A stretch of DNA of 58,965 nucleotides from Saprospiraceae bacterium. GTDB lineage: Bacteria; Bacteroidota; Bacteroidia; Chitinophagales; Saprospiraceae. Both the position numbers and the translations under genes were made by a program. Below, piece by piece: positions 16,965 to 24,745 of this stretch. Below the pieces are notes generated by a model. That model was not told where the DNA came from, did no database searches, and saw only the letters and a list, made by a program, of their open reading frames with translations. Every line of letters starts with the position of its first letter. Within the stretch, counting starts at the first letter, position 1. The stretch lies in NCBI GenBank assembly GCA_020627785.1, contig JAHDGF010000008.1, positions 4,459-63,423 of the forward strand. The letters run 5' to 3'.

Positions 16965-18296
16965 CTATTTTGCTATAATGAAATGCTTTTCTGCGGTGTT
17001 AGAATTTTCGTTAGAATTTATGGTTTTTATAATATAGCTACCTGATGATAGCATGCTCACATCTACTTCAAAATCTTTTGTGTCAAAGTTGCCTTTCATA
17101 ATAATTGAACCATTCATGTCAAAAATTAGGTAAGTGCCAATTGATCCTTTATTTAAAGAGATATTTAATAGATCTTTTGCTGGATTTGGATGTGCTTGAA
17201 TTAAATCTTCGTTAAGATGTGTTTGAGCACTTTGCAGTGCTGGGTGATTTGTATTTCCACTACAATTTGGAACGGTGAATGGGAGTGTTATTTCGCAGAT
17301 AGGATTCCAAGAATTGAATGTGATAAATACTTGAGCACCAGGCGGAAGATTATTAAAACAACCAGCGCTTACAGTATAATTTGAATTCCAAACATAGTCT
17401 CCATTTATTAATAAACATGCGCCAAATGGAGTGCAATAAATATCTGTTCCGTCAGGTAAAACACAATCATCATCGCACCCCATTGTGGTGAATTCATAAG
17501 TTTCTGTGCAAGTTGGATGATCATTTGAAACTAAATCTACAGATATTTCAAGACCAGGGTTTTCATAACAAAGTGGACCTTGTAAATTGAAACCAGGAAT
17601 CTGATTTGCATATAAACTTCCAAAGACTAAACATTCACCAAGATCAGTACACTCAAGTTCAAGTACAGGAAAATCCGGACATTCTGCGCAGGCTGGAATT
17701 GTCGCTGGTAAATCAGTCCATAGACAATCTTCATTTGCAATATTTATTAAAACTCCTTCTGTTGGAAATACCTGACCAGTTTCACAACCTGGGCCAAACA
17801 AGGTAAACTCTGAAGTTGAAGGATCATATGGAGCTCCATTAATAAATGGGCAAGATTCACCATTGACGCAACGATATGAGAACAGTGGAGGTGCACCACA
17901 GCATTCTTGATCAATTATGATGGTTTCCATATCTAACTCACTTGTTCCACAAGTTCCTTCACATGCAGATCTAACAGCATTATTGCAAAGAGCTCTTAAG
18001 GTGAAATTGATTCTTTCGATCGGAGGATTATTGTTAACAGTAATTACAAAGGGAACGTTACCTTGGTCATCAGTTAAAGTAACTTCTCCTAAAGTATTAG
18101 CACCACCACACCTTACTACTTCATACTGTAAAACTGTGCCAGCAAAACAAATTGCCTCAGCAATATCCCATTCAATAGAATATTGGAAGTTACCTAAGTC
18201 ATTAATACTTGTAATAGTTGGTTGAGGGCAAGGATTACATTGCCCATAGGCAATTGTATTACATAAAAAAATAAAGAAAATTAAAAACTGTTTCAT
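16965..18296 (-). CDS. Secreted Cys-rich protein with T9SS sorting domain
   Basis: 443 residues with signal peptide MKQFLIFFIFLCNTIAYGQ. The mature part is rich in cysteines in a loosely repeating pattern, roughly every 70-90 residues, each repeat including a C..LGEC or C..FGAC element (ECTDLGECLVFGS; YCTPFGACLLINGDY; RCVNGESCPFINGAPY). It ends with a T9SS type A sorting domain (HPNPAKDLLNISLN to SSGSYIIK). I recognise no enzyme domain. It is likely a disulfide-stabilised surface or extracellular protein. It is divergent from the sigma-factor gene with a 258-base shared upstream region and may be part of that accessory locus; the second Cys-containing T9SS protein at 20712 has a comparable design. 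Confidence 0.82.
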   Translation of the reverse strand: MKQFLIFFIFLCNTIAYGQCNPCPQPTITSINDLGNFQYSIEWDIAEAICFAGTVLQYEVVRCGGANTLGEVTLTDDQGNVPFVITVNNNPPIERINFTLRALCNNAVRSACEGTCGTSELDMETIIIDQECCGAPPLFSYRCVNGESCPFINGAPYDPSTSEFTLFGPGCETGQVFPTEGVLINIANEDCLWTDLPATIPACAECPDFPVLELECTDLGECLVFGSLYANQIPGFNLQGPLCYENPGLEISVDLVSNDHPTCTETYEFTTMGCDDDCVLPDGTDIYCTPFGACLLINGDYVWNSNYTVSAGCFNNLPPGAQVFITFNSWNPICEITLPFTVPNCSGNTNHPALQSAQTHLNEDLIQAHPNPAKDLLNISLNKGSIGTYLIFDMNGSIIMKGNFDTKDFEVDVSMLSSGSYIIKTINSNENSNTAEKHFIIAK

Positions 18297-18518
18297 AATT
18301 GAAAATTTTTGTTGAGATGCTCAATTTGGAAAAGTTCTTTGTAAGAAAAAAAGGTTATTGAAGAAGTGAAATGAAAAACCTAATAAGTGATTCGATCAAT
18401 GAATATGTGATTTATATTAACGTTCTTTCTTGACAATTTTTAAAATGAAAACAAAGTGAATAAATTGATGGATTATTATTGAAGGGTAGGTTTAGGAATG
18501 GTTTTTTTAATTTTTTGA

Positions 18519-18560
18519 TACCTTTTTATATTGAATGGTATAAATAGATGAAGAATGAAT
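18519..18560 (+). promoter_or_regulatory. Putative alternative-sigma promoter, copy 1 (sigma-factor gene leader)
   Basis: A 42-nt element, TACCTTTTT then 11 variable bases then TATAAA and a TGAAGAATGAAT tail, aligns without gaps to 20536-20577. Here it runs into the ATG of the sigma-factor gene (18555). The paired conserved blocks look like -35 and -10 elements, so autoregulation is inferred. Confidence 0.5.
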
Positions 18561-19127
18561 GATATGGATGAAAATATTATAAAAGCGTTACAGTCTTCTG
18601 ATCGTAAGAAACATGATCGACAGCTTAAAAAACTGTATGTAACTGTATACCCTAATGTGAGATCCTTTATTTTAAAGAATAATGGAACCATAGCTGATGC
18701 TGCGGATATATTTCAAGATTCAATTATTGTCTTTTATAATAAAGTACAAAAAAAAGATTTTGTATTGACATGCACGATTCAAACCTATCTAGTTTCTGTG
18801 AGTAGAAATTTGTGGTTTAACAGAATTCGAAAACTAAAGAAAAAAGCAAGTCTTGAATCAATTGATCAAGAATGTAATCAGGATATATTGATCGTAGATC
18901 AAATCATGAAGGATGAGAGAAATGAGGTTATTTCATCAATGGTCGAACAACTAGGGGAGAAGTGCCAGCAAGTCTTGGAACAGTATTATTATCGAAGAAT
19001 GAGGATGAAAGATATAGCAACTTATATGGGACTAGAAAATGAACAAGTGGCAAAGAATAGGAAATCTAGATGTTTAAAAAAACTAAGGCAACTAGTTAAT
19101 TTATCTAACTTTTTAATTAGAAATTAA
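18555..19127 (+). CDS. Sigma-70 family RNA polymerase sigma factor (ECF-like)
   Basis: 190 residues. Region 2 is seen in residues 20-95 (ADAADIFQDSIIVFYNKVQ for the core-binding part and TYLVSVSRNLWFNRIRKLKKK for the -10 recognition helix). Region 4 lies in 135-185 (LGEKCQQVLEQYYYRRMRMK and DIATYMGLENEQVAKNRKSR). Region 3 is absent, as in ECF sigma factors. The start could be the second Met three codons in. Its stop is followed after four bases by a membrane protein with a small cytoplasmic N-terminus, the common order for a sigma factor and its anti-sigma factor. It probably drives this locus; see the shared 42-nt element. Confidence 0.9.
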   Translation: MNDMDENIIKALQSSDRKKHDRQLKKLYVTVYPNVRSFILKNNGTIADAADIFQDSIIVFYNKVQKKDFVLTCTIQTYLVSVSRNLWFNRIRKLKKKASLESIDQECNQDILIVDQIMKDERNEVISSMVEQLGEKCQQVLEQYYYRRMRMKDIATYMGLENEQVAKNRKSRCLKKLRQLVNLSNFLIRN

Positions 19128-19131
19128 TAAA

Positions 19132-19863
19132 ATGGGTAAAAGGATTGAAGATCAGATCGATGAGTTTATTCTCGACGAAATGACAACCGAAGAAAGAACT
19201 CAATTTGAGAATGAGCTTTCACAGAATGATGGACTGAATGAAAAGTATCAAATTCAAAAAGCCTTAATTAATGGGATTAATTATCAGGGGAACAAGCGAT
19301 TAAAAAGACGCTTACAAAAAATTCATAAAGATGAAATAATAGAAGATAGCCCAAACAAATCATATTGGGCACTTTTAGGATTGATGTTGATCATAGCTAC
19401 CGTATTTATTGGAGATTATTTAGTAAAGGCGAATAGGACTTATACCCCTGAAGAACTTTATATGGCCCATTTTGAACCTTATGAATACGATATCAATTCG
19501 CGATCTTTAAATATTTCTGATAAGTCTGCCTTGGTAGAATTGTACAAGAATAAAAAGTATAGTTTGTTTGTAACAGAAGCAGGAAAGTTTCGTTTGGAAA
19601 CAAGTAATTCAGAATCTGATTTATTATTGGCCATAGGAATTGCGTATTTAGAAATTGATCTTCCAGAACAAGCAATTGTCCATTTTCAAAAGATTACCGT
19701 GAATGGTGATTTTAATTACAAAGATGAGGTTGCCTGGTATACCTCTTTGGCTTATTTAAAATTAGAAAAGCCCGATCAAGCGAAACCAATATTGCAAGGA
19801 TTAGCTGAAGATATTGATGCTGATCATCATATTGAAGCTAAGAAATTGTTGAAAAAGATGTAG
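19132..19863 (+). CDS. Single-pass membrane protein with periplasmic TPR-like region, putative anti-sigma factor
   Basis: 243 residues. The N-terminus (1-80) is charged and cytoplasmic, and begins with a zinc-less anti-sigma-like helix pattern (EDQIDEFILDEMTTEERTQF). One membrane helix follows at about 82-101 (YWALLGLMLIIATVFIGDYL), then a periplasmic region with at least two TPR-like helix pairs (SDLLLAIGIAYLEIDLPEQA, then AWYTSLAYLKLEKPDQAKPI). In many Bacteroidota the gene right after an ECF sigma factor encodes such an anti-sigma/TPR protein. There is no recognised anti-sigma Pfam motif, so this role is an inference from order, topology and the N-terminal pattern. Confidence 0.75.
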   Translation: MGKRIEDQIDEFILDEMTTEERTQFENELSQNDGLNEKYQIQKALINGINYQGNKRLKRRLQKIHKDEIIEDSPNKSYWALLGLMLIIATVFIGDYLVKANRTYTPEELYMAHFEPYEYDINSRSLNISDKSALVELYKNKKYSLFVTEAGKFRLETSNSESDLLLAIGIAYLEIDLPEQAIVHFQKITVNGDFNYKDEVAWYTSLAYLKLEKPDQAKPILQGLAEDIDADHHIEAKKLLKKM

Positions 19864-19924
19864 AGGAATAAAATTGAATTCAACGGTATGCTTAGATTCC
19901 ATTTCTTAAAAAATTAAACAACCG

Positions 19925-20287
19925 ATGAATACTAACAACACCCTGTTTTCAATTGTTAAAAAAGATGGTAGAGAATTTGTCAACCTTGACCACGTCGTTC
20001 GATTACAATCCGAAGGAAACTGTTCGTGGGTATTCCTTCAAGATGGAAGAAGTTTTTTAACGACAAGAAATTTAGGATACTATCAGAAATTACTTCCTAA
20101 ATCTAAACAAAAATTACAAAACTCCTTTTTTAGGATTCATCATCAACATCTCATAAACCTTAGCTATATCTCGGGATATAATTCTAGAGAAAAATATATT
20201 CAATTGAAACCTGAAATTAAATTGCCTGTGGCACAGCGCAGAGTAAAAGATTTTTTATCTGTATTGAATTGTTTTTCCTTGTATTAG
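19925..20287 (+). CDS. Stand-alone LytTR DNA-binding protein
   Basis: 120 residues consisting almost entirely of a LytTR domain: an initial strand with VNLDHVVRLQSEGNCSWVFL, DGRSFLTTRNLGYYQKLLP, then FFRIHHQHLINLSYISGYN and IKLPVAQRRVKDFL. It has no receiver domain and no membrane segment, so its activity must be set by partner proteins or by its own level. LytTR proteins bind direct repeats upstream of target promoters. It sits 61 bases after the TPR membrane gene and before a 424-base non-coding stretch with structured repeats, and is a likely second regulator of this locus. Confidence 0.88.
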   Translation: MNTNNTLFSIVKKDGREFVNLDHVVRLQSEGNCSWVFLQDGRSFLTTRNLGYYQKLLPKSKQKLQNSFFRIHHQHLINLSYISGYNSREKYIQLKPEIKLPVAQRRVKDFLSVLNCFSLY

Positions 20288-20326
20288 TGATTGAATAAAT
20301 TTTATTAAAAAAATTAAATCGAATAC

Positions 20327-20398
20327 GGGAGATGCTATTTATAGATCTCCCAACTATTCATTCTTCAAAGTGCATCTCTCAGTTAACTGGGAGATGCA
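20327..20398 (+). promoter_or_regulatory. Two hairpins with exchangeable arms downstream of the LytTR gene
   Basis: GGGAGATGC occurs at 20327-20335 and again at 20389-20397. The first pairs with ATCTCCC (20345-20351). The second closes a longer stem with TGCATCTC (20371-20378) around the palindrome CAGTTAACTG. The first copy could instead pair with the 20371 arm, so two folds exclude each other. It may be a terminator for the LytTR gene or an attenuator for the next one. The flanking 20288-20711 gap has no gene I can support. Confidence 0.5.
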
Positions 20399-20535
20399 TA
20401 ATTTTAGCTGGAGGTGTCAAAATTAATGATCATCTATAGGGTGTAGGTATGCCTAGCAAATGACATTGGCTCCGTAAATTTAAAGGCTATAACTTATAGT
20501 GGACGGAATAATTCAAATATTTTGGATTTAATGGT

Positions 20536-20577
20536 TACCTTTTTGCCGCCGAGGTTATAAAGAGGTGAAGAATGAAT
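20536..20577 (+). promoter_or_regulatory. Putative alternative-sigma promoter, copy 2 (T9SS-CHAT unit)
   Basis: The same 42-nt element as 18519-18560, aligned without gaps: TACCTTTTT, a diverged spacer, TATAAA and TGAAGAATGAAT. It lies 134 bases upstream of the T9SS gene at 20712. The ATG at the end of the element is followed at once by a stop (ATG AAT AG), so it is not a gene start here. Confidence 0.5.
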
Positions 20578-20711
20578 AGAATACAGAAATAATACACTAA
20601 TTGGATTAATACTAAGGTCTAATTTCACCTTATTTGCAACTATTCATTATCTGAAAGGCATGATACTCTAGCTATCTGCATTTTTTTAATACTTTTTAAA
20701 ATTATTTAATA

Positions 20712-21536
20712 ATGAAAAAATCAAATATCCAAAAACTTCTCTTTTTTGTATGCTTCTTTTCAGTCTTAGCACTATCTGCACAACCTAGAGTTGTTTCTAA
20801 AACAAAACTACAATTTAGCGATTGTATCTATAAATATGATTTTGTAATTCCTGTCAATTATACCGAACTATATGGAGATCCTACTTCGTATCCTTTCATG
20901 CAATTGAATGTTTCAATTGGCAATAATGTTATTGCAAATTCAGGACCTATTACTGGTTTGCATTGCTCGCCACCACCACTAAATCAAAATGCTTACAACG
21001 ATCTGGATCCCTCAATCTGTTTGGTGAAAACTTCAATTAATATAGATCTATGCGGGTTGTGTCCTAGGGATGGAGGTGATTATACCTTACAATTAGAGAT
21101 AGTAGATTCTGAGAATGGTCAACAATATCCAGCATGTAATTATACTGGTTCCAATCAATTATTTGCCTGCCAAATGTTTGCCATTTGTGAAACTGATTCG
21201 GAAGAGCCATGCGATAACGAGGGATTAACAACGAATGAACTTAATATTGATTGTAGTGAGGTAAAAATTCCATTTTCTGAAGAAAATAATCTCACTGGAC
21301 TTTATCCCAACCCAGCTAGAGAAATTATAAACCTAACCTGGAGTCCAGAAGCTGGTCCTCTCAAACAATATGCTATCAGAGGTCTTGATGGTAAAATTTA
21401 TAAATCAATAAATTTTGAAGGGGGAGATAAAAGTTTACAGATTGAAATTCCACTTTCAGAATTGACTACTGGATTATATTTCATTGAGATCAAGTATGAA
21501 AATAAAACAGTCATTGAAAAATTTTATAAGCAATAG
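20712..21536 (+). CDS. Secreted protein with T9SS sorting domain
   Basis: 274 residues with signal peptide MKKSNIQKLLFFVCFFSVLALSAQ. The middle part has about a dozen cysteines, including the cluster IDLCGLCPRDGGDYTLQLEI, and no domain I recognise. The C-terminal 80 residues are a T9SS type A sorting domain (LYPNPAREIINLTW to TTGLYFIEIKYENK). It is expected to be released or anchored at the cell surface after cleavage of the sorting domain. The CHAT gene starts 38 bases downstream, after a GC-rich hairpin, so they are probably one unit. A pairing of surface protein and exported protease is suggested. Confidence 0.8.
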   Translation: MKKSNIQKLLFFVCFFSVLALSAQPRVVSKTKLQFSDCIYKYDFVIPVNYTELYGDPTSYPFMQLNVSIGNNVIANSGPITGLHCSPPPLNQNAYNDLDPSICLVKTSINIDLCGLCPRDGGDYTLQLEIVDSENGQQYPACNYTGSNQLFACQMFAICETDSEEPCDNEGLTTNELNIDCSEVKIPFSEENNLTGLYPNPAREIINLTWSPEAGPLKQYAIRGLDGKIYKSINFEGGDKSLQIEIPLSELTTGLYFIEIKYENKTVIEKFYKQ

Positions 21537-21545
21537 TTTATAATG

Positions 21546-21566
21546 CAGGAGGACATCGTCCTCCTG
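21546..21566 (+). promoter_or_regulatory. GC-rich hairpin between the T9SS and CHAT genes
   Basis: Perfect 9-bp stem CAGGAGGAC and GTCCTCCTG with loop ATC. No T-run follows, so it is not a normal terminator. It ends eight bases before the CHAT start codon and could set the ratio of the two products by blocking decay or ribosomes. Confidence 0.55.
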
Positions 21567-21574
21567 CCAATATT

Positions 21575-24379
21575 TTGAAAATATTACGTGTCTACATAAC
21601 ACTCTTAATAGTTAGCTTTGGACCACAGTCTTTAGTTCAAGCTCAGAAATTGAATCCCAAAACTGCTGAATGGTTTGAAAACCAAGGCAATGAAAGTTTT
21701 GGAAAAGAAGATCTTACGGAAGCATATAATTTTTATCTAAGTGCTTTTAAGATTTTTGATACAGAAAATAATCAGGAAGGAAAGATTAGAATGTTGAATT
21801 ATCTGAGCTGGCTAGACTATGAAAGTAAAGACATCCTATCAATGGCCTATAATGCTAAGCAGGCCGATAGTTTAGCTCAAGTTCATTTACCTGAATTACA
21901 CGGAGAACGTCTTTTTGCGCTAAATCAATTAAATGCCTACTATTATGCCATTGGTTTATATCAAGAATCAATCAATGTTCTGCATGAAACCATTAACAAA
22001 AGAAAGAGGGGAAAAGGAGACCATCAGAATATTGCCGCATCCTACCTTAATATTGGAAATAATTATAGAAATATAGGCGACCTCGTTTCAGCAGAAGAAT
22101 TTTTACTCAAAGCAAAAACATATACAGATAGCCTGCCAGATGATCTTGATCTTGCTTTTGACATTAATCAAGCGATGGCTATTATTTTTCAAGACAAAAA
22201 CGATTTAGATACAAGTCTAGAATATTTAGAGCTCAATGAGCCTATATTTTCTAAATTAACTGAGATCAAACAATGGAGACATAACTTTTATCTGGCAGAG
22301 AATGCCCTTTCTAGAAAAGATCTTTCACTAGCAACAAGGCCTATTAACAATTTAAAGAAAGAGAAAAAGCTTATTCCTTATTATAAAATCAGATTACTTG
22401 AAAATGAGGCGCGTATTTATGAATTGAAAGGAGATTATAAGTCAGGACAAGATCTTTTGGTGCGCGCAGATAGTCTTGCCTCTATTGCAAAAAAAAGGAA
22501 TACCCTCTATCACAGAATCCCAAGGAATATAGATTTGGCTAGACTCAGTGTCTTAAACAGGGATACCATTGGTAGTATCAATTTTCTTCTAAAGACTTTG
22601 GAAGAAACTGGATTTGATACCTTTTCGAATAACAATCGATTGGAAGAATTGCCATATAAATCGAAGAATCTTCTTCTTTTAGATGAGTTGGGAAAAAATT
22701 ATAATCTTCTTTATAAATCAACAAACTCAATAAAGGATTTAAGAAAATCGCTGGATTATTTTATCTCATGCTGTGAGCTAGTGTATCAAATGAGAAGGGA
22801 AATGTCGAATGCTGAATCTAAGAATATTTTAGCCACAAAGAGTCATACGATTTTTGAATCTGCTGTATTAACCTCCTTTGAACTTTATAGCAGGACTGGG
22901 CAAAAAGAAATCTTGAAAGAGGTTTGGAGCATAATGGAAAATAATAAAGCGCAATTACTTCTAGAAAACTTATTCGAAAATCAAGCTCAAGGAATAGGTG
23001 CCGTTCCCAAAACTCTGATTGAAAAAATGAACGAATTAACGCTACAGATATCATATTTGAGAAATCAAAAAGAAGAAGGGAATACGATTGATAATGATGT
23101 ATTAGGCGAATTGATTTTTGAAAAGAATGAACTTATTTTGGATTTGGAAAAAAATTATCCAAGGTATCATAAACTTAAATATCAAGATCAAATAAATAGT
23201 CTCGAAAAGATTCAATCTCAATTAAGGAATAATAATTTAGTCCTTGAATATTTCTGGGGGCTTGATTCTCTTTATGCGATCGGTATAAAAAAATCAAGTG
23301 TCGACTTTTTGAATCTAGGGCCTGTTTCTGAACTTTCCAAGGAAGTTGATATGCTAGTCAACGAACTTAAATCCCCTCAACTAGATAGACCTTTGGAAGC
23401 TTACTATGCTTTTAGTGAGATGGCAAATAGCTTTTATCAAAAATTGATTTCTCCATTTAGCTTAGATGCTCAGATTACCGGTGTAACAATTATCCCCGAC
23501 GGTCCACTAAACAGGTTGCCATTTGAAGTTCTGATAAAGGAAAAAATTGAAAAGCCAGGCTATCGTTTATCTGATCAGCAATATCTATTTGAAGATTTTG
23601 TAATAACCTATCAATACTCCATGGGATTTGATCAGTTCATTTCAAAACTTCCACCAATAGAATTTGAAAATGACTTGGTTGGTTTTGCACCTGTTTTTGA
23701 AGGTGAGAAATTTTATAAGACTAGGTCGTGTGAAGATGAAGAATTATCTCCATTAAAATGTAATATCGAAGAAGTAGAATCAATTTCTAAACCAGAAGGC
23801 AGTCAATCCTTTATTGGAAATGATGCATCGGTTGAGAGATTTCTTGAAATTGCCCCGACAAGTAAAATAATACATTTGGCAACTCATGCCTGTGTGGATG
23901 AAGAAAATTCCAATAATAGTAGAATCTTTTTTCAAGGGTCACATTTTAGCCACATTGATCTTCAGGTACAAAAAATACCAACCGAATTAATTGTATTAAG
24001 TGCTTGCAATACTGGTCGCGGAAAATACATTGAAGGTGAGGGAGCAATGAGTCTCGCCAGAGATTTTCTTCAAGCTGGTGCCAAAAGTACCGTTATGAGT
24101 ATGTGGGCTGTAGATGACTGCGCTACCTCCGATATTGTTCAATCCTTTTATAAACATTTGAGAAAGGGACAAGGAATCAATGAAGCTCTTCAACTTGCAA
24201 AAGTTCAATATTTAAATTCAGCGGATAAAACAAAGCTGCACCCGTACTACTGGGCAGCTCTTGTAGGTTTTGGCGAAACTAATCAAGTTTTATTTGAAAA
24301 AAATTATAGAATATATCTTCTTGGCTTATTCCCAATTTTATTATTTATTTTTTTCATATTGAAAAAAAGTAAGGCTTAA
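21575..24379 (+). CDS. Exported TPR-CHAT protease (caspase-like), C-terminally membrane-anchored
   Basis: 934 residues from TTG at 21575. The N-terminus MKILRVYITLLIVSFGPQSL and following VQAQ looks like a signal peptide. Residues about 30-400 are helical TPR repeats (for instance NIAASYLNIGNNYRNIGDLV). The CHAT domain occupies about 600-905, with the catalytic pair His771 in HLATHACVDEE and Cys811 in LSACNTGRGKYIEGEGAMSL. A hydrophobic segment at about 909-928 and basic tail KKSKA end the protein, so the protease should face the periplasm, tethered to the inner membrane. CHAT proteases act in type III-E CRISPR and gasdermin defence, but many Bacteroidota copies have no known role. Here it follows a sigma factor, LytTR and T9SS genes, suggesting envelope signalling. 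Confidence 0.88.
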   Translation: MKILRVYITLLIVSFGPQSLVQAQKLNPKTAEWFENQGNESFGKEDLTEAYNFYLSAFKIFDTENNQEGKIRMLNYLSWLDYESKDILSMAYNAKQADSLAQVHLPELHGERLFALNQLNAYYYAIGLYQESINVLHETINKRKRGKGDHQNIAASYLNIGNNYRNIGDLVSAEEFLLKAKTYTDSLPDDLDLAFDINQAMAIIFQDKNDLDTSLEYLELNEPIFSKLTEIKQWRHNFYLAENALSRKDLSLATRPINNLKKEKKLIPYYKIRLLENEARIYELKGDYKSGQDLLVRADSLASIAKKRNTLYHRIPRNIDLARLSVLNRDTIGSINFLLKTLEETGFDTFSNNNRLEELPYKSKNLLLLDELGKNYNLLYKSTNSIKDLRKSLDYFISCCELVYQMRREMSNAESKNILATKSHTIFESAVLTSFELYSRTGQKEILKEVWSIMENNKAQLLLENLFENQAQGIGAVPKTLIEKMNELTLQISYLRNQKEEGNTIDNDVLGELIFEKNELILDLEKNYPRYHKLKYQDQINSLEKIQSQLRNNNLVLEYFWGLDSLYAIGIKKSSVDFLNLGPVSELSKEVDMLVNELKSPQLDRPLEAYYAFSEMANSFYQKLISPFSLDAQITGVTIIPDGPLNRLPFEVLIKEKIEKPGYRLSDQQYLFEDFVITYQYSMGFDQFISKLPPIEFENDLVGFAPVFEGEKFYKTRSCEDEELSPLKCNIEEVESISKPEGSQSFIGNDASVERFLEIAPTSKIIHLATHACVDEENSNNSRIFFQGSHFSHIDLQVQKIPTELIVLSACNTGRGKYIEGEGAMSLARDFLQAGAKSTVMSMWAVDDCATSDIVQSFYKHLRKGQGINEALQLAKVQYLNSADKTKLHPYYWAALVGFGETNQVLFEKNYRIYLLGLFPILLFIFFILKKSKA

Positions 24380-24745
24380 CAAATTGTCAGTTATTCAATC
24401 TTTTGGATTCTGAAGTTCATTAGTCTTATGCTTCGAAAGTTCGAAGTGCACAATCCAATACGTGTAACTTAAAGTGAATTGCAACTCCCTCAATCTGAGC
24501 AATAACATAAGCTGGTTGCAATAGTTTATTATACAATAAAAAGGGGAGAGCCATAAAGTAGGGCCCTCCTCTTTAATTTTTAGTCGCTAAATTCTTAGGT
24601 TTATTTTCCTGCGTGCTGCTCTGCATAATTAAACTTATACTGACAGTTTATAATTATGAATTCTAAGCTGTATATCAAAACCGTTTTCATGATGAATCTA
24701 TGAATAATTTAAATTTGCTTTATTTTCCCTTGTTCAATAATGTTT
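24380..24745. other. Non-coding gap between convergent units, with two hairpins
   Basis: 366 bases without a gene I can support. It holds a short perfect hairpin, CTTCGAA (24431-24437) and TTCGAAG (24440-24446), and the terminator at 24540-24574. I see nothing else. Confidence 0.6.
24540..24580. terminator. Bidirectional terminator after the CHAT gene and the FN3 operon
   Basis: Arms AAAGGGGAGAGCC (24540-24552) and GGCCCTCCTCTTT (24562-24574) pair over 13 positions with one G-T and one mismatch, around an 9-nt loop. U-rich tails exist on both strands (AATTTTTAG on plus, CCTTTTTTATTG on minus). Confidence 0.7.

Noticed and set aside
18348..18376. A third copy of the 42-nt element upstream of the Cys-rich T9SS gene
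   Set aside because: Only fragments match (GGTTATTGAAGAAGTGAA on plus, AACCTTTTT on minus), and no TATAAA block is at the right spacing.
24380..24745. A tRNA or small RNA gene in the gap after the CHAT gene
   Set aside because: The short hairpins do not form a cloverleaf, and there is no recognisable RNA family signature.
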